A stretch of 64,000 bases of DNA from Bacteroidales bacterium (GCA_017509755.1 JAFWOY010000039.1:62001-126000); one strand, 5' to 3'; positions 54,575 through 63,879 are shown, counted from the stretch's first letter. The notes: a model not told the origin generated them from the sequence alone. Translations and numbers: made by a program.

Positions 54575-56038
54575 ATGCCTATCCGCAACTTAGAACCCAA
54601 GAGCGTCTGGAACAACTTCTACGCGCTCACCCAGATTCCCCGTCCGTCCGGACATACACAGAAAGTAGCCAAATTCCTGGTCCAATTCGGCAAGGACCTC
54701 GGTCTCGAAGCCTTCCAGGATGAGTGCGGCAACGTCATCATCCGCAAGCCTGCCACCCCGGGCATGGAAGACCGCAAAGGCATCGTGCTCCAGGCCCACA
54801 TGGATATGGTCCCGCAGAAAAACAACGATAAGAAGCACGACTTCACGAAAGATCCTATCGAGACCCGCATCGTCCACCACGACGACGGCGACTGGGTGTA
54901 TGCCAACGGCACGACCCTCGGCGCCGATGACGGCCTCGGCGTGGCCGCCGCCATGTCGGTCCTCGAATCCAAGACCCTGAAACACGGCCCCATCGAGGCC
55001 CTCTTCACGGTCGATGAAGAGACCCGCATGGTCGGCGCCAAAGCCTTGAAACCCGGCATCCTCCAGGGAGACATCCTGCTCAACCTCGACTCCGAGACAG
55101 AAGGCGAACTCTATGTGGGCTGCGCCGGCGGCCTGGACGCCAACGTCACGTTCAAATACAAGGAAGCCCCGATGCCGAAGGGTTACAAGCCTTTCCAGGT
55201 GATTGTCACCGGCCTGCGCGGCGGCCACTCCGGCATGGAGATCAACGAAGGCCGCGGCAACGCCAACAAGGTGATGGCCCGCGTCCTGATGCCGATGGTC
55301 CGTCATTTCCGCGGCAAACTCGTCAGTTTCAACGGCGGCAACATGCGCAACGCCATCCCGCGTGAGGCAGAGGCCGTCATTGCCCTCCCGGCCGAGAAGG
55401 AAAATGCAGCCCTGAAGGTTGTCGCATCCACGTTGGCTACTGTCAAAGCGGAACTCGCCGCCATCGACCCCAACGTCTCGATCACCTTCGCCCCTGCCAA
55501 GGCCACGAAGATCATCGCCGGCACGACCGGCCTGAAACTCCTGCGCGCCCTCTACGCCTGCCCCAACGGCGTCGACCGCATGAGCCTCGAGATCAAGGAC
55601 CTCGTAGAGACCTCGAACAACCTGGCCATCGTCCACACGGACAAGGGTGTCATCACCGTCAACACGCTGCTCCGCGGCTCGACGGATTCCCTGAAGGAAG
55701 ACCTCGCCGAGGCTGTCCGCTGCGCCTTTGAGCTGGCCGGCGCGAAAGTCTTCTTCGACGGCGGCTACTCCGGCTGGAGCCCGAACATGAAATCGCCCAT
55801 CCTCCACACCATGAAGGACCAGTACAAGAAGCTCTTCGGCAAGGAACCCGCCGTCATGGCCATCCATGCCGGCCTCGAGTGCGGTATCCTCGCCGGTGCC
55901 TATCCGCAGTGGGACATGATCTCCTGCGGCCCGACGCTCAAGTCGCCGCACTCCCCGGACGAACGCTGCTTCATCCCGTCGGTCGCCAAGTGGTGGCAGT
56001 TCATCGAAGCCGTCCTCGAGGACGCTCCGAAGAAATAA
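54575..56038 (+). CDS. pepD: Aminoacyl-histidine dipeptidase PepD (M20)
   Basis: 487 residues, the PepD length. Metal and catalytic residues: His75 in VLQAHMDMVPQ, Asp118/119 in TTLGADDGLGVAAAM, Glu148/149 in FTVDEETRMVGAKAL. Lid-domain segments GLRGGHSGMEINEGRGNANK and CGPTLKSPHSPDERC close the site. It hydrolyses Xaa-His dipeptides such as carnosine and other short dipeptides in the cytoplasm. No signal peptide. Confidence 0.95.
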   Translation: MPIRNLEPKSVWNNFYALTQIPRPSGHTQKVAKFLVQFGKDLGLEAFQDECGNVIIRKPATPGMEDRKGIVLQAHMDMVPQKNNDKKHDFTKDPIETRIVHHDDGDWVYANGTTLGADDGLGVAAAMSVLESKTLKHGPIEALFTVDEETRMVGAKALKPGILQGDILLNLDSETEGELYVGCAGGLDANVTFKYKEAPMPKGYKPFQVIVTGLRGGHSGMEINEGRGNANKVMARVLMPMVRHFRGKLVSFNGGNMRNAIPREAEAVIALPAEKENAALKVVASTLATVKAELAAIDPNVSITFAPAKATKIIAGTTGLKLLRALYACPNGVDRMSLEIKDLVETSNNLAIVHTDKGVITVNTLLRGSTDSLKEDLAEAVRCAFELAGAKVFFDGGYSGWSPNMKSPILHTMKDQYKKLFGKEPAVMAIHAGLECGILAGAYPQWDMISCGPTLKSPHSPDERCFIPSVAKWWQFIEAVLEDAPKK

Positions 56039-56061
56039 TTTGGTGATTCAAAATATTATCC

Positions 56062-56070
56062 TTACTTTTG
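56062..56070 (+). promoter_or_regulatory. Putative -7 box of rpsF-rpsR-rplI
   Basis: TTACTTTTG, a relaxed match to the TAnnTTTG box just upstream of a leader hairpin. Confidence 0.45.
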
Positions 56071-56071
56071 C

Positions 56072-56098
56072 AGCCCTTTGGGAAAATCCCGAAGGGCT
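56072..56098 (+). promoter_or_regulatory. Leader hairpin upstream of rpsF
   Basis: AGCCCTT-T-GGGA-AAA-TCCC-G-AAGGGCT: two stacked helices with a single T/G internal mismatch, located in the mRNA leader. The S6-S18 complex is known to bind a leader structure with a CCG motif in other bacteria. This hairpin has CCCG in its 3' arm, so it may be the regulatory site; equally it could simply be structural. Confidence 0.45.
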
Positions 56099-56122
56099 TT
56101 ATTAATCAATTAATCCACTGAA

Positions 56123-56503
56123 ATGTTAAAACAGTACGAAACCGTTTTCATTGCAACTCCCGTTTTGTCTGATGAACAGATGAAGGAAGCGGTTGCCAAG
56201 TACGCGGGCTTGATCACCGAGAACGGTGGCAAGATCGTGTGCCAGGAGGATTGGGGCCTGAAGAAACTGGCCTACCCGATCCAGAAGAAAACTACCGGCT
56301 TCTACACCCTGATCGAGTTTCAGGCCGAGCCGGAGTTCATTGCCAGATTTGAAACACAGTTCAAGCGTGACGAGCGTATCCTCCGCTTCCAGACTGTATC
56401 GATGGACAAACACGCCATCGCTTATGCCGAGCGCCGTCGCGCAAAGATGAGTGGTGTCGCCGCCCCCGCCGAAGCACCCGCCGAGGCTCCCGTTAACGAA
56501 TAA
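56123..56503 (+). CDS. rpsF: 30S ribosomal protein S6
   Basis: 126 residues. [24 protein letters not shown] and [24 protein letters not shown] are the S6 ferredoxin-like core. The Ala/Pro/Glu tail ([13 protein letters not shown]) is an extension usual in this phylum. First gene of the rpsF-rpsR-rplI operon. Confidence 0.97.
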   Translation: MLKQYETVFIATPVLSDEQMKEAVAKYAGLITENGGKIVCQEDWGLKKLAYPIQKKTTGFYTLIEFQAEPEFIARFETQFKRDERILRFQTVSMDKHAIAYAERRRAKMSGVAAPAEAPAEAPVNE

Positions 56504-56515
56504 GGAGACAAGACT

Positions 56516-56782
56516 ATGGCACAGAACGATGACATCCGCTATCTGAACCCCGTCAATGTCGAGGTCAAGAAGAAGAAATACTGCCGCTTCAAGAAGGCAG
56601 GTATCAAATATGTCGACTATAAGGACGCCGAGTTCCTGAAGAAGTTCCTCAACGAACAAGGCAAGATCCTCCCCCGCCGCATCACCGGCACTTCGCTGAA
56701 ATTCCAGAAGAAGGTATCGCAAGCCGTCAAGAGAGCCCGCCACCTGGCGCTTCTCCCGTATGTTACTGACCTGATGAAATAA
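56516..56782 (+). CDS. rpsR: 30S ribosomal protein S18
   Basis: 88 residues. [27 protein letters not shown] and [32 protein letters not shown] are the S18 signature. It binds 16S rRNA with S6. 12 nt after rpsF. Confidence 0.97.
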   Translation: MAQNDDIRYLNPVNVEVKKKKYCRFKKAGIKYVDYKDAEFLKKFLNEQGKILPRRITGTSLKFQKKVSQAVKRARHLALLPYVTDLMK

Positions 56783-56792
56783 GGAGGAAACC

Positions 56793-57248
56793 ATGGAAGT
56801 CATTCTCAAGCAAGACGTACAGAACCTTGGCAACAAGGACGACATCGTGACCGTGAAGAACGGCTACGCTGCAAACTGGCTGATCCCGCAGGGCATCGCC
56901 ATCATGGCCACTCCGACCGCCAAGAAGATCCATGCCGAGAACATGCGCCAGCGCGCCCACAAGGAGCAGGCGCTCCGCGACGCAGCCGAGAAGCTCGCCG
57001 CCCAGCTCGCCGAGGTTACCGTGAAGGTGCCCGCCAAGGTCAGCGAAACCGGCAAGGTATTCGGTTCGGTGAACAACATCCAGGTCGCCGAGGCCCTCGT
57101 GGCTGCCGGTTTCGACGTGGACCGCAAGAACATCACCCTCGTGGGCGAGCCGCTCATCAAGCAGGTCGGTGACTACGAGGCCGTGGTCAAATGCTACAAG
57201 GACATCAAGGCCACCGTCAAACTGCAGGTGGTTCCTGAAGAAGCCTAA
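56793..57248 (+). CDS. rplI: 50S ribosomal protein L9
   Basis: 151 residues. MEVILKQDVQNLGNKDDIVTVKNGYAANWLIPQGIA is the L9 N-terminal domain, followed by a long helix and a small C-terminal domain (VTVKVPAKVSETGKVFGSVNNIQVAEAL). 10 nt after rpsR; a strong hairpin terminator follows. Confidence 0.97.
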   Translation: MEVILKQDVQNLGNKDDIVTVKNGYAANWLIPQGIAIMATPTAKKIHAENMRQRAHKEQALRDAAEKLAAQLAEVTVKVPAKVSETGKVFGSVNNIQVAEALVAAGFDVDRKNITLVGEPLIKQVGDYEAVVKCYKDIKATVKLQVVPEEA

Positions 57249-57269
57249 ACCCGGGTACAAAAACCCTGT

Positions 57270-57315
57270 AAAATGTGCCCCGACTGGCAAATTTAGCTGG
57301 TCGGGGCACATTTTT
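57270..57315 (+). terminator. Strong intrinsic terminator of rpsF-rpsR-rplI
   Basis: AAAATGTGCCCCGAC (57270-57284) and GTCGGGGCACATTTT (57300-57314) pair around a 15-nt loop, followed by T residues. A 15-bp stem, one of the strongest in the window. Confidence 0.9.
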
Positions 57316-57417
57316 GGGCTTGGGCGTGCCCGGGTTCAGGCAAAACTATTTGTAAACAAACGCAACATTTATAAGATGAATTGCATCTATCAATTGAACC
57401 ACTTAACATCAACGAAC

Positions 57418-58062
57418 ATGCGACACATAATTCCTTTTGTAGGGGCTTTTCTTCTCTTGGCGATGACAGCTTGCGAATTCGTCCCGGATCCCAGTGTTTC
57501 CGTGTATCCGGAAACGTTGGAAATACCTGCGGCAGGCGCGGGAGAAAAGATTTCTGTCAGTGCGGTCGGCGAATGGAAAGCCTTTCCGTCGTACGGTAGA
57601 GGTGAACCTATCCAACGATTCTTTTTGATATCTCCACCCAAGGGCGTTGGAAAAGCGGAAGTATTCGTTGCGTTTGATGCAAATCCTTTTTTTGATGAAC
57701 GTAGGGCTGAGATTGTATTCGAATGTACATCCGGTGAGAAAACAAATACGGTGAAGATTCCTGTCGTCCAGAAAGCGGCCGATCCTGTCTGTGAATTCAT
57801 TGACTGGCAGGAAATCCGTGTTCCTGCTGATGGCGGTACTTTTTCTGCCGTTATTTCCGTGAATTTCTTGTGGTGGCTCGAACTGGATGCAGAAGATGTT
57901 TCGTTTTCCCGCGACAAGGCGATCGCACTGGGAACAACCGAAGTCACTTTTACCGTCCCGGCCAATCCGACGCATCAAGATCGTACTATTTGTGTAACAA
58001 CCCATTTATTTGGATGCGAAGAAGCCCTTCATGCCTATCAATTCACACAATCAGGGTATTAG
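57418..58062 (+). CDS. BACON-like lipoprotein with low GC
   Basis: 214 residues. MRHIIPFVGAFLLLAMTAC gives a lipobox with Cys19. Two immunoglobulin-like repeats follow: VSVYPETLEIPAAGAGEKISVSAVGEWKAFP and CEFIDWQEIRVPADGGTFSAVISVNFLWWLEL, the BACON pattern (L.VPA.G....V.V..N..W). BACON domains are linked to surface glycan or mucin binding. Codon use is visibly more A/T-rich than the neighbours, hinting at later acquisition. An in-frame ATG at 57376 is possible but would put residues ahead of the signal. Confidence 0.72.
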   Translation: MRHIIPFVGAFLLLAMTACEFVPDPSVSVYPETLEIPAAGAGEKISVSAVGEWKAFPSYGRGEPIQRFFLISPPKGVGKAEVFVAFDANPFFDERRAEIVFECTSGEKTNTVKIPVVQKAADPVCEFIDWQEIRVPADGGTFSAVISVNFLWWLELDAEDVSFSRDKAIALGTTEVTFTVPANPTHQDRTICVTTHLFGCEEALHAYQFTQSGY

Positions 58063-58122
58063 AGCGTTTTCTTTTGCAATATTTGCGCTGGAATCCAAAT
58101 TATCGATACACAGCGTATTATA

Positions 58123-58157
58123 AAAGGCTATCTCCCGGGGTTGGGGAGGTAGCCTTT
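58123..58157. terminator. Terminator-like hairpin between convergent genes
   Basis: AAAGGCTATCTCCC (58123-58136) and GGGAGGTAGCCTTT (58144-58157) pair around GGGGTTG, with one T-G wobble. Lies between the BACON lipoprotein and the GT2 gene. Confidence 0.8.
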
Positions 58158-58203
58158 GTATTAACTATTGGTTATCAGCGATTTAGTCTCCAGTCGCCGT
58201 CCT

Positions 58204-59217
58204 TTACAAGTCGCGTTCGACGTCGCTCCAGCGGAGACGGCGGCCGGAGAGGAAAAACTTCAGGACGATGCTGCCGTCGTAGAGGCCGATATTGTTGCGC
58301 TCTTCTTCAAAGGGAGAAGGGTCCTCTTCGCGGCGCATGCGGCGGTAGTCACGGTGGGCTTTCCAAACGGCCTTGAAGTAAGACCAGCGGCCGGTGAGCA
58401 GATAGATCAGGGCTGATGCGCCGTCGAGACACATCCGGACGAAGATGCGGCTCCAACGGATGCGGTCGGGCAGATTCTTGTAGAGCATCAACAGGTTGTT
58501 GCGGTAGTTGAAGTAGAGTTTGCGCGGGGAGTTGTTGGGCAGGGTGCCGCCCCCTACATGATAGACCGCCGAAGCCGGGACGCACCAGACCTGGTAGCCC
58601 AGCAGCTTGGCACGCCAACAGAAATCAATCTCCTCCATATGCGCGAAGAAACTGTCGTCAAGACCGCCCAAGTGGTGGTAGAGGGCGCTGCGCACCATCA
58701 TGCAGGCGCCTGTCGCCCAGAAACATTCTTCCGGCGTGTCATATTGCCCCTTGTCTTCTTCGAGGTTCGACAGGATGCGGCCGCGGCAGAATGGATAGCC
58801 GAAACGGTCGATGAAGCCGCCGGCGGCACCGGCGTATTCAAAGCGGCCGCGGTCGGCGGCCGAAAGGACTTTCGGCTGGCAGATTCCCGCTTCGGGGTGT
58901 TCTTCCATGAAACTGACCAGCGGCGCAAGCCAACCCTCCGTCACTTCCACATCGGAGTTGAGCAGGACATAGTAGTCCGCATCGATCTCGCGCAGGGCAC
59001 GGTTGTAGCCACCGGTAAAACCGTAATTCTGGTCGAAACAGAGGGTGCGGATGGAAGGCCAGTTTTCCTGCAGCCATGCCACGGAACCGTCCGTCGAACC
59101 ATTGTCTGCCACCACGATGAAAGCGCCTGGATCCTGGGTCCGGGCAACGAGCGTGGGCAGATAAGCCTGCAGCATGGGCAAGCCATTCCAGTTGAGTATG
59201 ACGACAGCGGTATCCAT
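58204..59217 (-). CDS. Family 2 glycosyltransferase
   Basis: 337 residues. Starts MDTAVVILNWNGLPMLQAYLP, the GT2 nucleotide-binding opening, then VVADNGSTDGS, NYGFTGGYNRALRE and the DxD-like LLNSDVEVTEGW. EIDFCWRAKLLGYQVW contains the ED/ED catalytic region. Closest in style to rhamnosyl- or hexosyltransferases for surface polysaccharide. Start chosen at this ATG since upstream residues lie in the previous gene. Last gene of the tmk operon. Confidence 0.9.
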   Translation of the reverse strand: MDTAVVILNWNGLPMLQAYLPTLVARTQDPGAFIVVADNGSTDGSVAWLQENWPSIRTLCFDQNYGFTGGYNRALREIDADYYVLLNSDVEVTEGWLAPLVSFMEEHPEAGICQPKVLSAADRGRFEYAGAAGGFIDRFGYPFCRGRILSNLEEDKGQYDTPEECFWATGACMMVRSALYHHLGGLDDSFFAHMEEIDFCWRAKLLGYQVWCVPASAVYHVGGGTLPNNSPRKLYFNYRNNLLMLYKNLPDRIRWSRIFVRMCLDGASALIYLLTGRWSYFKAVWKAHRDYRRMRREEDPSPFEEERNNIGLYDGSIVLKFFLSGRRLRWSDVERDL

Positions 59218-59221
59218 GGTC

Positions 59222-60370
59222 TCATCTTCTTTTGTTGCGGACCAGCAATTTGCAGAGCACCCGGGACAAGACCAGCAGGACCAGTGTGCCGGCAATCAGG
59301 ATACTGAAATACACTTGTTCGCGGATCCTGTTGCGGAGCACCAGCACGTCCGGATCTTCCGCCAAAACGACGCCCAGGTCGGTATCATCCAGTTCGAGGT
59401 TGGCCCATTTGGCCACAATCATCCCGTCGTTGAAATACACGGCGCCGCCGTTGCTGCGGTTGAGGGTCATCAGCGACTTGCGGTCGGCCGTCACATAATC
59501 ATCTGTCGGACCGTAGATGACCGGTTCCTGCCCCAGCCGTTGGGCAGCTTGGCAGAAGCGTTCGATCCGCGCCTGCTGTTCGGGCTGGAGGGCATCCGGG
59601 TTATAGACAGTCACAGCCAGCACCGGCCCCTGCATCTGCTCCAGCGTAAAATCCACCTGGGCCATCTTCGTGGAGCCGCCCACTTGCACGGTCCGGCTGT
59701 CGAGGTAGGTCCAGCTCTCATCGGGCAGGTTGTCGAGCGTGAACTCTTCCGTGTGACCGTCTTTGGTATAGATGAACGTCGTTTCGAAACGCGCCTGGTT
59801 CTCCTGTGCCAAATCATCGAGGCTGGTTCCCACGCTGTAGGCCGTAAAGTCGACCTGCGGGATGGTCGCCGCTGCCCGGAGGGCGACAGAAAGGGCCAGA
59901 AGCGCAAATACAACGATGAAACTCCATTCGATAAGGGGCGTGGCAACCATCGTGGCCCGTTTCCGTCCCAGGAAGATGAGGACGGCAAGCACCAGCAGCA
60001 CCAGGTTCTTGAGGAAAGTCTGGGTATTCGTCAAATGGATGGCTTCCCCGAAGCACCCGCAATCGCTGATGGGATTGTAAAGCATCAGGTAGAGTGTCAG
60101 CAGCGTAAAGCCTGCCGTGAGAACCAGCGCAATCCACGCTATGATCCGGATGCGCAAGCCGCCGAGCACGCAGATGCCGATGGTGAATTCGAGCGTGGAG
60201 AGCGCTATGCCGAACGCCACGGAAGCAGGCTCCAGGAAGCCAAGGTGCATGAAGTCAAGGTATTCCTTCATAATCAATCCGGTACCGACCGGATCGATGA
60301 GCTTGAGCACCCCCGAGACGATGAAGGTCAGGGCAAAGAGTACCCGGCAGAGGCCGCGCAGGAATCTCAT
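59222..60370 (-). CDS. DoxX/MauE-like membrane protein with C-terminal extension (BT_3928-like)
   Basis: 382 residues. About four N-terminal helices (VLFALTFIVSGVLKLIDPVGTGL, FGIALSTLEFTIGICVLGGL, IIAWIALVLTAGFTLLTLYLML, then FLKNLVLLVLAVLIFLG) match DoxX/MauE, with a CGCFG motif. A ~180-residue periplasmic domain (FIYTKDGHTEEFTLDNLPD ... EPVIYGPTDDYVTADRKSLM) and one C-terminal helix follow. The CGC and the small soluble domain suggest a redox link; I recall the type from Bacteroides as BT_3928. Overlaps tmk by 4 nt. Confidence 0.75.
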   Translation of the reverse strand: MRFLRGLCRVLFALTFIVSGVLKLIDPVGTGLIMKEYLDFMHLGFLEPASVAFGIALSTLEFTIGICVLGGLRIRIIAWIALVLTAGFTLLTLYLMLYNPISDCGCFGEAIHLTNTQTFLKNLVLLVLAVLIFLGRKRATMVATPLIEWSFIVVFALLALSVALRAAATIPQVDFTAYSVGTSLDDLAQENQARFETTFIYTKDGHTEEFTLDNLPDESWTYLDSRTVQVGGSTKMAQVDFTLEQMQGPVLAVTVYNPDALQPEQQARIERFCQAAQRLGQEPVIYGPTDDYVTADRKSLMTLNRSNGGAVYFNDGMIVAKWANLELDDTDLGVVLAEDPDVLVLRNRIREQVYFSILIAGTLVLLVLSRVLCKLLVRNKRR

Positions 60371-61044
60371 AGGAGGGTATCGATTTCGTTGCGGATGCGG
60401 CGGAAGATGTCTGCGGCCGGAAGCATGGAGCCGTCGGCGTCGCTGCAATCGATGCGGAGGAAGCTGTCGTCGAGTCCGCACTGCTCCCGGTACAGGTCGC
60501 GGACACGGACCTGGAAGGCCAGGTCGGCTTCATGGATGTCGGATTTGCCTTCGAGATACTTGCGGTCGCCGCCCTTGCGGCTGCCGCGGAGCTTGGCATC
60601 GACAAATTCGATGGGTACGTCGAGGAACAGGTTGAGCGTAGGACGCGGGATGCCATAGCGTTCGTACTCCAGGTCGAGGATCCAGTCGCGAAGCGCGGCA
60701 GATTCTTCCCTGGAAGCGAGTTTGGCGCACTGGAAGGCGATGTTGGAATAGACGTAGCGGTCGAGCACGACGACGCGTCCCTGGTTCATCCAACTGCGGA
60801 TCAGGCTGGCCGCATCCCGGCGGTCTTCCGCGAAGAGCAGCGCCACCAGCTGCGGATGCACCTGGTCGATGGCCCCGAAATCGCCCCGCAGGTACTTGGC
60901 GATCAGCTCACCGTAGATCGGTGCGGTATAGCGCGGAAAATGGAGATAGTCCACCTTCCGGCCCAGCGAGGAGAAATAGGAAGTCACCATCTTGAGCTGC
61001 GTCGATTTGCCGGCGCCGTCCAAACCTTCGAGTACGATCAACAT
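60367..61044 (-). CDS. tmk: Thymidylate kinase
   Basis: 225 residues. P-loop GLDGAGKST at 7-15; DRYVYSN (catalytic DR motif) and the LDVPIEF turn. It converts dTMP to dTDP. Start overlaps nothing upstream; a minus -7 box lies at 61071-61078. Its stop overlaps the next gene by 4 nt (ATGA), so tmk, the DoxX-like gene and the GT2 gene form one operon. Confidence 0.95.
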   Translation of the reverse strand: MLIVLEGLDGAGKSTQLKMVTSYFSSLGRKVDYLHFPRYTAPIYGELIAKYLRGDFGAIDQVHPQLVALLFAEDRRDAASLIRSWMNQGRVVVLDRYVYSNIAFQCAKLASREESAALRDWILDLEYERYGIPRPTLNLFLDVPIEFVDAKLRGSRKGGDRKYLEGKSDIHEADLAFQVRVRDLYREQCGLDDSFLRIDCSDADGSMLPAADIFRRIRNEIDTLL

Positions 61045-61051
61045 AAAGTAT

Positions 61052-61059
61052 TATCTTTG
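61052..61059 (+). promoter_or_regulatory. -7 box for folP
   Basis: TATCTTTG, 26 nt before the folP ATG. It lies inside the divergent tmk/folP region. Confidence 0.6.
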
Positions 61060-61070
61060 CATACAACTTG

Positions 61071-61078
61071 TAAAGATA
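61071..61078 (-). promoter_or_regulatory. -7-like box for tmk
   Basis: TATCTTTA on the minus strand, one base off TAnnTTTG, 26 nt from the tmk ATG. It sits just beyond the plus-strand box, so transcription in the two directions would overlap. Confidence 0.45.
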
Positions 61079-61085
61079 AGAAATA

Positions 61086-61835
61086 ATGGAAAGCGGAGCA
61101 ACGAAAATCATGGGAATCATCAACCTCAATTCCGATTCCTTCTACGCACCTTCCCGGGCCGCGACGGTCGAAGCGTTCCGTCGCCGCGCCGACAGCCTGC
61201 TCGCTCAAGATGTCGATATCCTCGACCTGGGTGCCTGCTCTTCCCGCCCCGGATCGGAAGAGATTGACGCCGAAATGGAATGGGCCCGGCTGGAACCCGT
61301 GCTGGAGACCGTAGCCCGTGATTATGCCGCCGTTCCCATCTCGATCGATACCTACCGGGCGTCCATCGTTACGATGGCCTATCAATGCATCGGCCGTTTC
61401 ATGGTCAATGACATTTCGGCTGGCGAATGGGACGAGGCCATGCTTCCGGTCACAGGCCGCCTCGGCCTGCGCTACATCGCGATGCACCACCAGGGGAATT
61501 TCCAGACGATGCACGCGGCGTATCACTACGACGATGTGGTGGAAAGCGTGAAACAGTATTTCCGCGCTTTTGCCCTGCGGGCCAAAGAAGCCGGCGTCGC
61601 CGACTGGATTCTCGACCCGGGCTTCGGTTTCTCGAAGAGCAATGAAGACAACCAGACGCTTTTCGACCGTTTGGACGAATTCAAAAGTTTCCGTCGCCCG
61701 ATTCTGGTGGGCGTCTCCCGCAAGCGTTTCATCTGGCAGCCCCGTGGCCTGACGCCAGACACATGCGGCGACATCGTGCGCGAATATGAAGAACGCGCCC
61801 AAGCCATGGGCGCGTCCATCATCCGGCGGCATTAG
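61086..61835 (+). CDS. folP: Dihydropteroate synthase
   Basis: 249 residues. N-terminal IMGIINLNSDSFY is the pterin motif (usual form NVTPDSF, here NLNSDSF). Then ILDLGACSSRPGSEEI, PISIDTYRASIV, and WILDPGFGFSKSNEDN. ILVGVSRKRFIW is the C-terminal phosphate/PABA loop. It joins dihydropterin pyrophosphate and p-aminobenzoate. Slightly short versus 265-290; the sulfonamide-binding region looks intact. Divergent from tmk. Confidence 0.93.
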   Translation: MESGATKIMGIINLNSDSFYAPSRAATVEAFRRRADSLLAQDVDILDLGACSSRPGSEEIDAEMEWARLEPVLETVARDYAAVPISIDTYRASIVTMAYQCIGRFMVNDISAGEWDEAMLPVTGRLGLRYIAMHHQGNFQTMHAAYHYDDVVESVKQYFRAFALRAKEAGVADWILDPGFGFSKSNEDNQTLFDRLDEFKSFRRPILVGVSRKRFIWQPRGLTPDTCGDIVREYEERAQAMGASIIRRH

Positions 61836-61878
61836 CTATTTGCGGCCGCAGCCGCGCTGGCGGCCGCTTCCATAGCTT

Positions 61879-63879
61879 TTACAGAGTCCGGTATTTCTTG
61901 CCGTAGTAAAGTTGCTGGGCGAGGAAGTCGTCGCCGTAGACAATCTGGTAGTCGACGGTTTTACCGTCCTTGACCACTGGGACGATCTCGGGGTTGATGA
62001 AACCGCGGTACGGTTTGAGGTCCAGGCTGGCGTAACGCTCGAGCACTTCCTTGTGCAGTTGCGGGTCGATGTCCACGGCGTAATTCAGGACCAGCGCCTT
62101 GCCGGCTTCGTAGTCACCTTCCGACTTGATGCGCTGTATCTCGGCCAGCAGGTCGCCGAAGAGACCGCGGAGTTTCTCGAAATCGTTGACCACGAAAAAC
62201 GTCTTTCCGTCGCGCACCTTCTTCTCGATGACATTCTCAGCCCGGCCCTTTTCATAGCACCAGTCGGCGATAAGCTTGCGGTTCTGCATGTGGGCTTCCG
62301 TGTTTTTCTTGCCGAATTCGACCCGGCTGAACTGAGTCATGATTCCATTGCGGATATAGCTCATATACGCAGCCTTGTAAGCGTCCGGGCTGTCGAGCAG
62401 GCCCAGTTCAACCAATTTCGGATCGGCAATATAATAGAGCCCGAACAGATCGGCGCGCGCCTCTTCCAGCGTGGAGGTAAATTCCTTCAGCGCATTGGCG
62501 GGTGTCTCGGGCAGCAGCTGCCCGCTGCCGTGGCCGAGGCATTCGTGCAGGTCGGTGTGGAGATTGTCCGTGATACTGCCGTACTTCTTGCAAAGGTCGA
62601 TCTCGGCCTGGTCCCAGGCGAATTCGGTCAATACGCTCTTGGGACGCTGCTCGGAGGCCAGTTCATAGGCATCGGTGATGTTGGCGATGGTCACAGACTT
62701 GGAGCCGTGCTCCTTGCGGATCCAGTCGGCGTTGGGAAGGTTGATGCCGATGGCCGTAGCCGGGTAATTGTCACCGGCGATGACGGCCACATTGATGACC
62801 TTGGCCGAAACACCCTTCACCTCCTCTTTCTTGAAACGGGGATCCACCGGCGAGTGGTCTTCGAACCACTGTGCGTTGCGGCTGATGATTTCCGTCCGCT
62901 TCGAGGCCTCGCGGTCGCGGTAGTTGACGATGCCTTCCCAGGAAGCCTTGCGGCCGAGGGGGTCGTCATAGTCCTCTACGAAACCGTTTACGAAGTCCAC
63001 ATCGCTCTGCGTATCGGCCACCCAGGTAATATTGTACTGGTCCCACATCCGCAAGTCGCCGGAGCGATAATAAGCGATCAGTTCGTCGATATACTGCTTC
63101 TGGGTATCATTCTCAGCTACCGCCTCTGCTGCTTCGAGATGACCGATGATGACCTCCAGCGCGGGGCCGTAGATGCCGCCGACTTTCCAAGTCTTTTCGA
63201 CAACCTTGCCGTCTTCCTTGACCACCTTGCTGTTGAGGCCGTAGCTGATGGGGTGCGGATCCGAAGGATCTTCCATCCGGGCATAGAAATCATTGACTTC
63301 CTGGGCCGTCACCCCGTCGTAGAAATTGACGGCCGAAGCCTCGACGAGGTCTTTCTCCGTACCCTGGTACTGCAGGGTCGGATAAAGCTCCGGATCGTAG
63401 ATTACCTGCAGGAGGAAGGTGGCGCGGGCCGGATCGATTCCGGCAGCGTCCATCAGCGAGGCAAAATAGTCGCGCGGGCAGGCCGGCAGGATCTTGTCAT
63501 TGGCGTAATGGTGATGGATGCCGTTGCTGAAGAATACGCGCTTGGCATAGACCAGGAAATCTTTCCATTCGGGGGTGTTGTGGTTGATGGAATCCTTTTC
63601 GAGGATCGCTTCGAGGGCGTGGCGGATTTCCAGGTTGTACTTGAAATTCTGATCCCAGGTGATGTCGCGGCCCGACTTGGCGGCTTCACTCAAATGATAG
63701 ATGTATTCTTTCTGCTGGAGTGTCAGGTCGTCCCAGCCCGGCACCTGGTAACGGAGCACCTCGATGTCGGCAAATTCGTCGATGGAATATTTGAAATCGG
63801 GGTCTCCCGTCTTCGACCCGCAGGACGTCAGGACAAGGCCCAGTCCGGTGGTAATAATCATGGCTTTGAGCAGTTTCAT
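61879..63879 (-). CDS. Dipeptidyl-peptidase III (M49) lipoprotein
   Basis: 666 residues. Lipobox LTSC near residue 20 (MKLLKAMIITTGLGLVLTSC). The zinc motif is HECLGH at about 445-450 (LHTDLHECLGHGSGQLLPE) and the second signature EEARADLFGLYYI follows, matching the M49 HEXXGH/EECRAD pair. It removes dipeptides from the N-terminus of short peptides, here outside the cytoplasm. Promoter box on the minus strand at 63917-63924. Convergent with folP. Confidence 0.94.
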   Translation of the reverse strand: MKLLKAMIITTGLGLVLTSCGSKTGDPDFKYSIDEFADIEVLRYQVPGWDDLTLQQKEYIYHLSEAAKSGRDITWDQNFKYNLEIRHALEAILEKDSINHNTPEWKDFLVYAKRVFFSNGIHHHYANDKILPACPRDYFASLMDAAGIDPARATFLLQVIYDPELYPTLQYQGTEKDLVEASAVNFYDGVTAQEVNDFYARMEDPSDPHPISYGLNSKVVKEDGKVVEKTWKVGGIYGPALEVIIGHLEAAEAVAENDTQKQYIDELIAYYRSGDLRMWDQYNITWVADTQSDVDFVNGFVEDYDDPLGRKASWEGIVNYRDREASKRTEIISRNAQWFEDHSPVDPRFKKEEVKGVSAKVINVAVIAGDNYPATAIGINLPNADWIRKEHGSKSVTIANITDAYELASEQRPKSVLTEFAWDQAEIDLCKKYGSITDNLHTDLHECLGHGSGQLLPETPANALKEFTSTLEEARADLFGLYYIADPKLVELGLLDSPDAYKAAYMSYIRNGIMTQFSRVEFGKKNTEAHMQNRKLIADWCYEKGRAENVIEKKVRDGKTFFVVNDFEKLRGLFGDLLAEIQRIKSEGDYEAGKALVLNYAVDIDPQLHKEVLERYASLDLKPYRGFINPEIVPVVKDGKTVDYQIVYGDDFLAQQLYYGKKYRTL

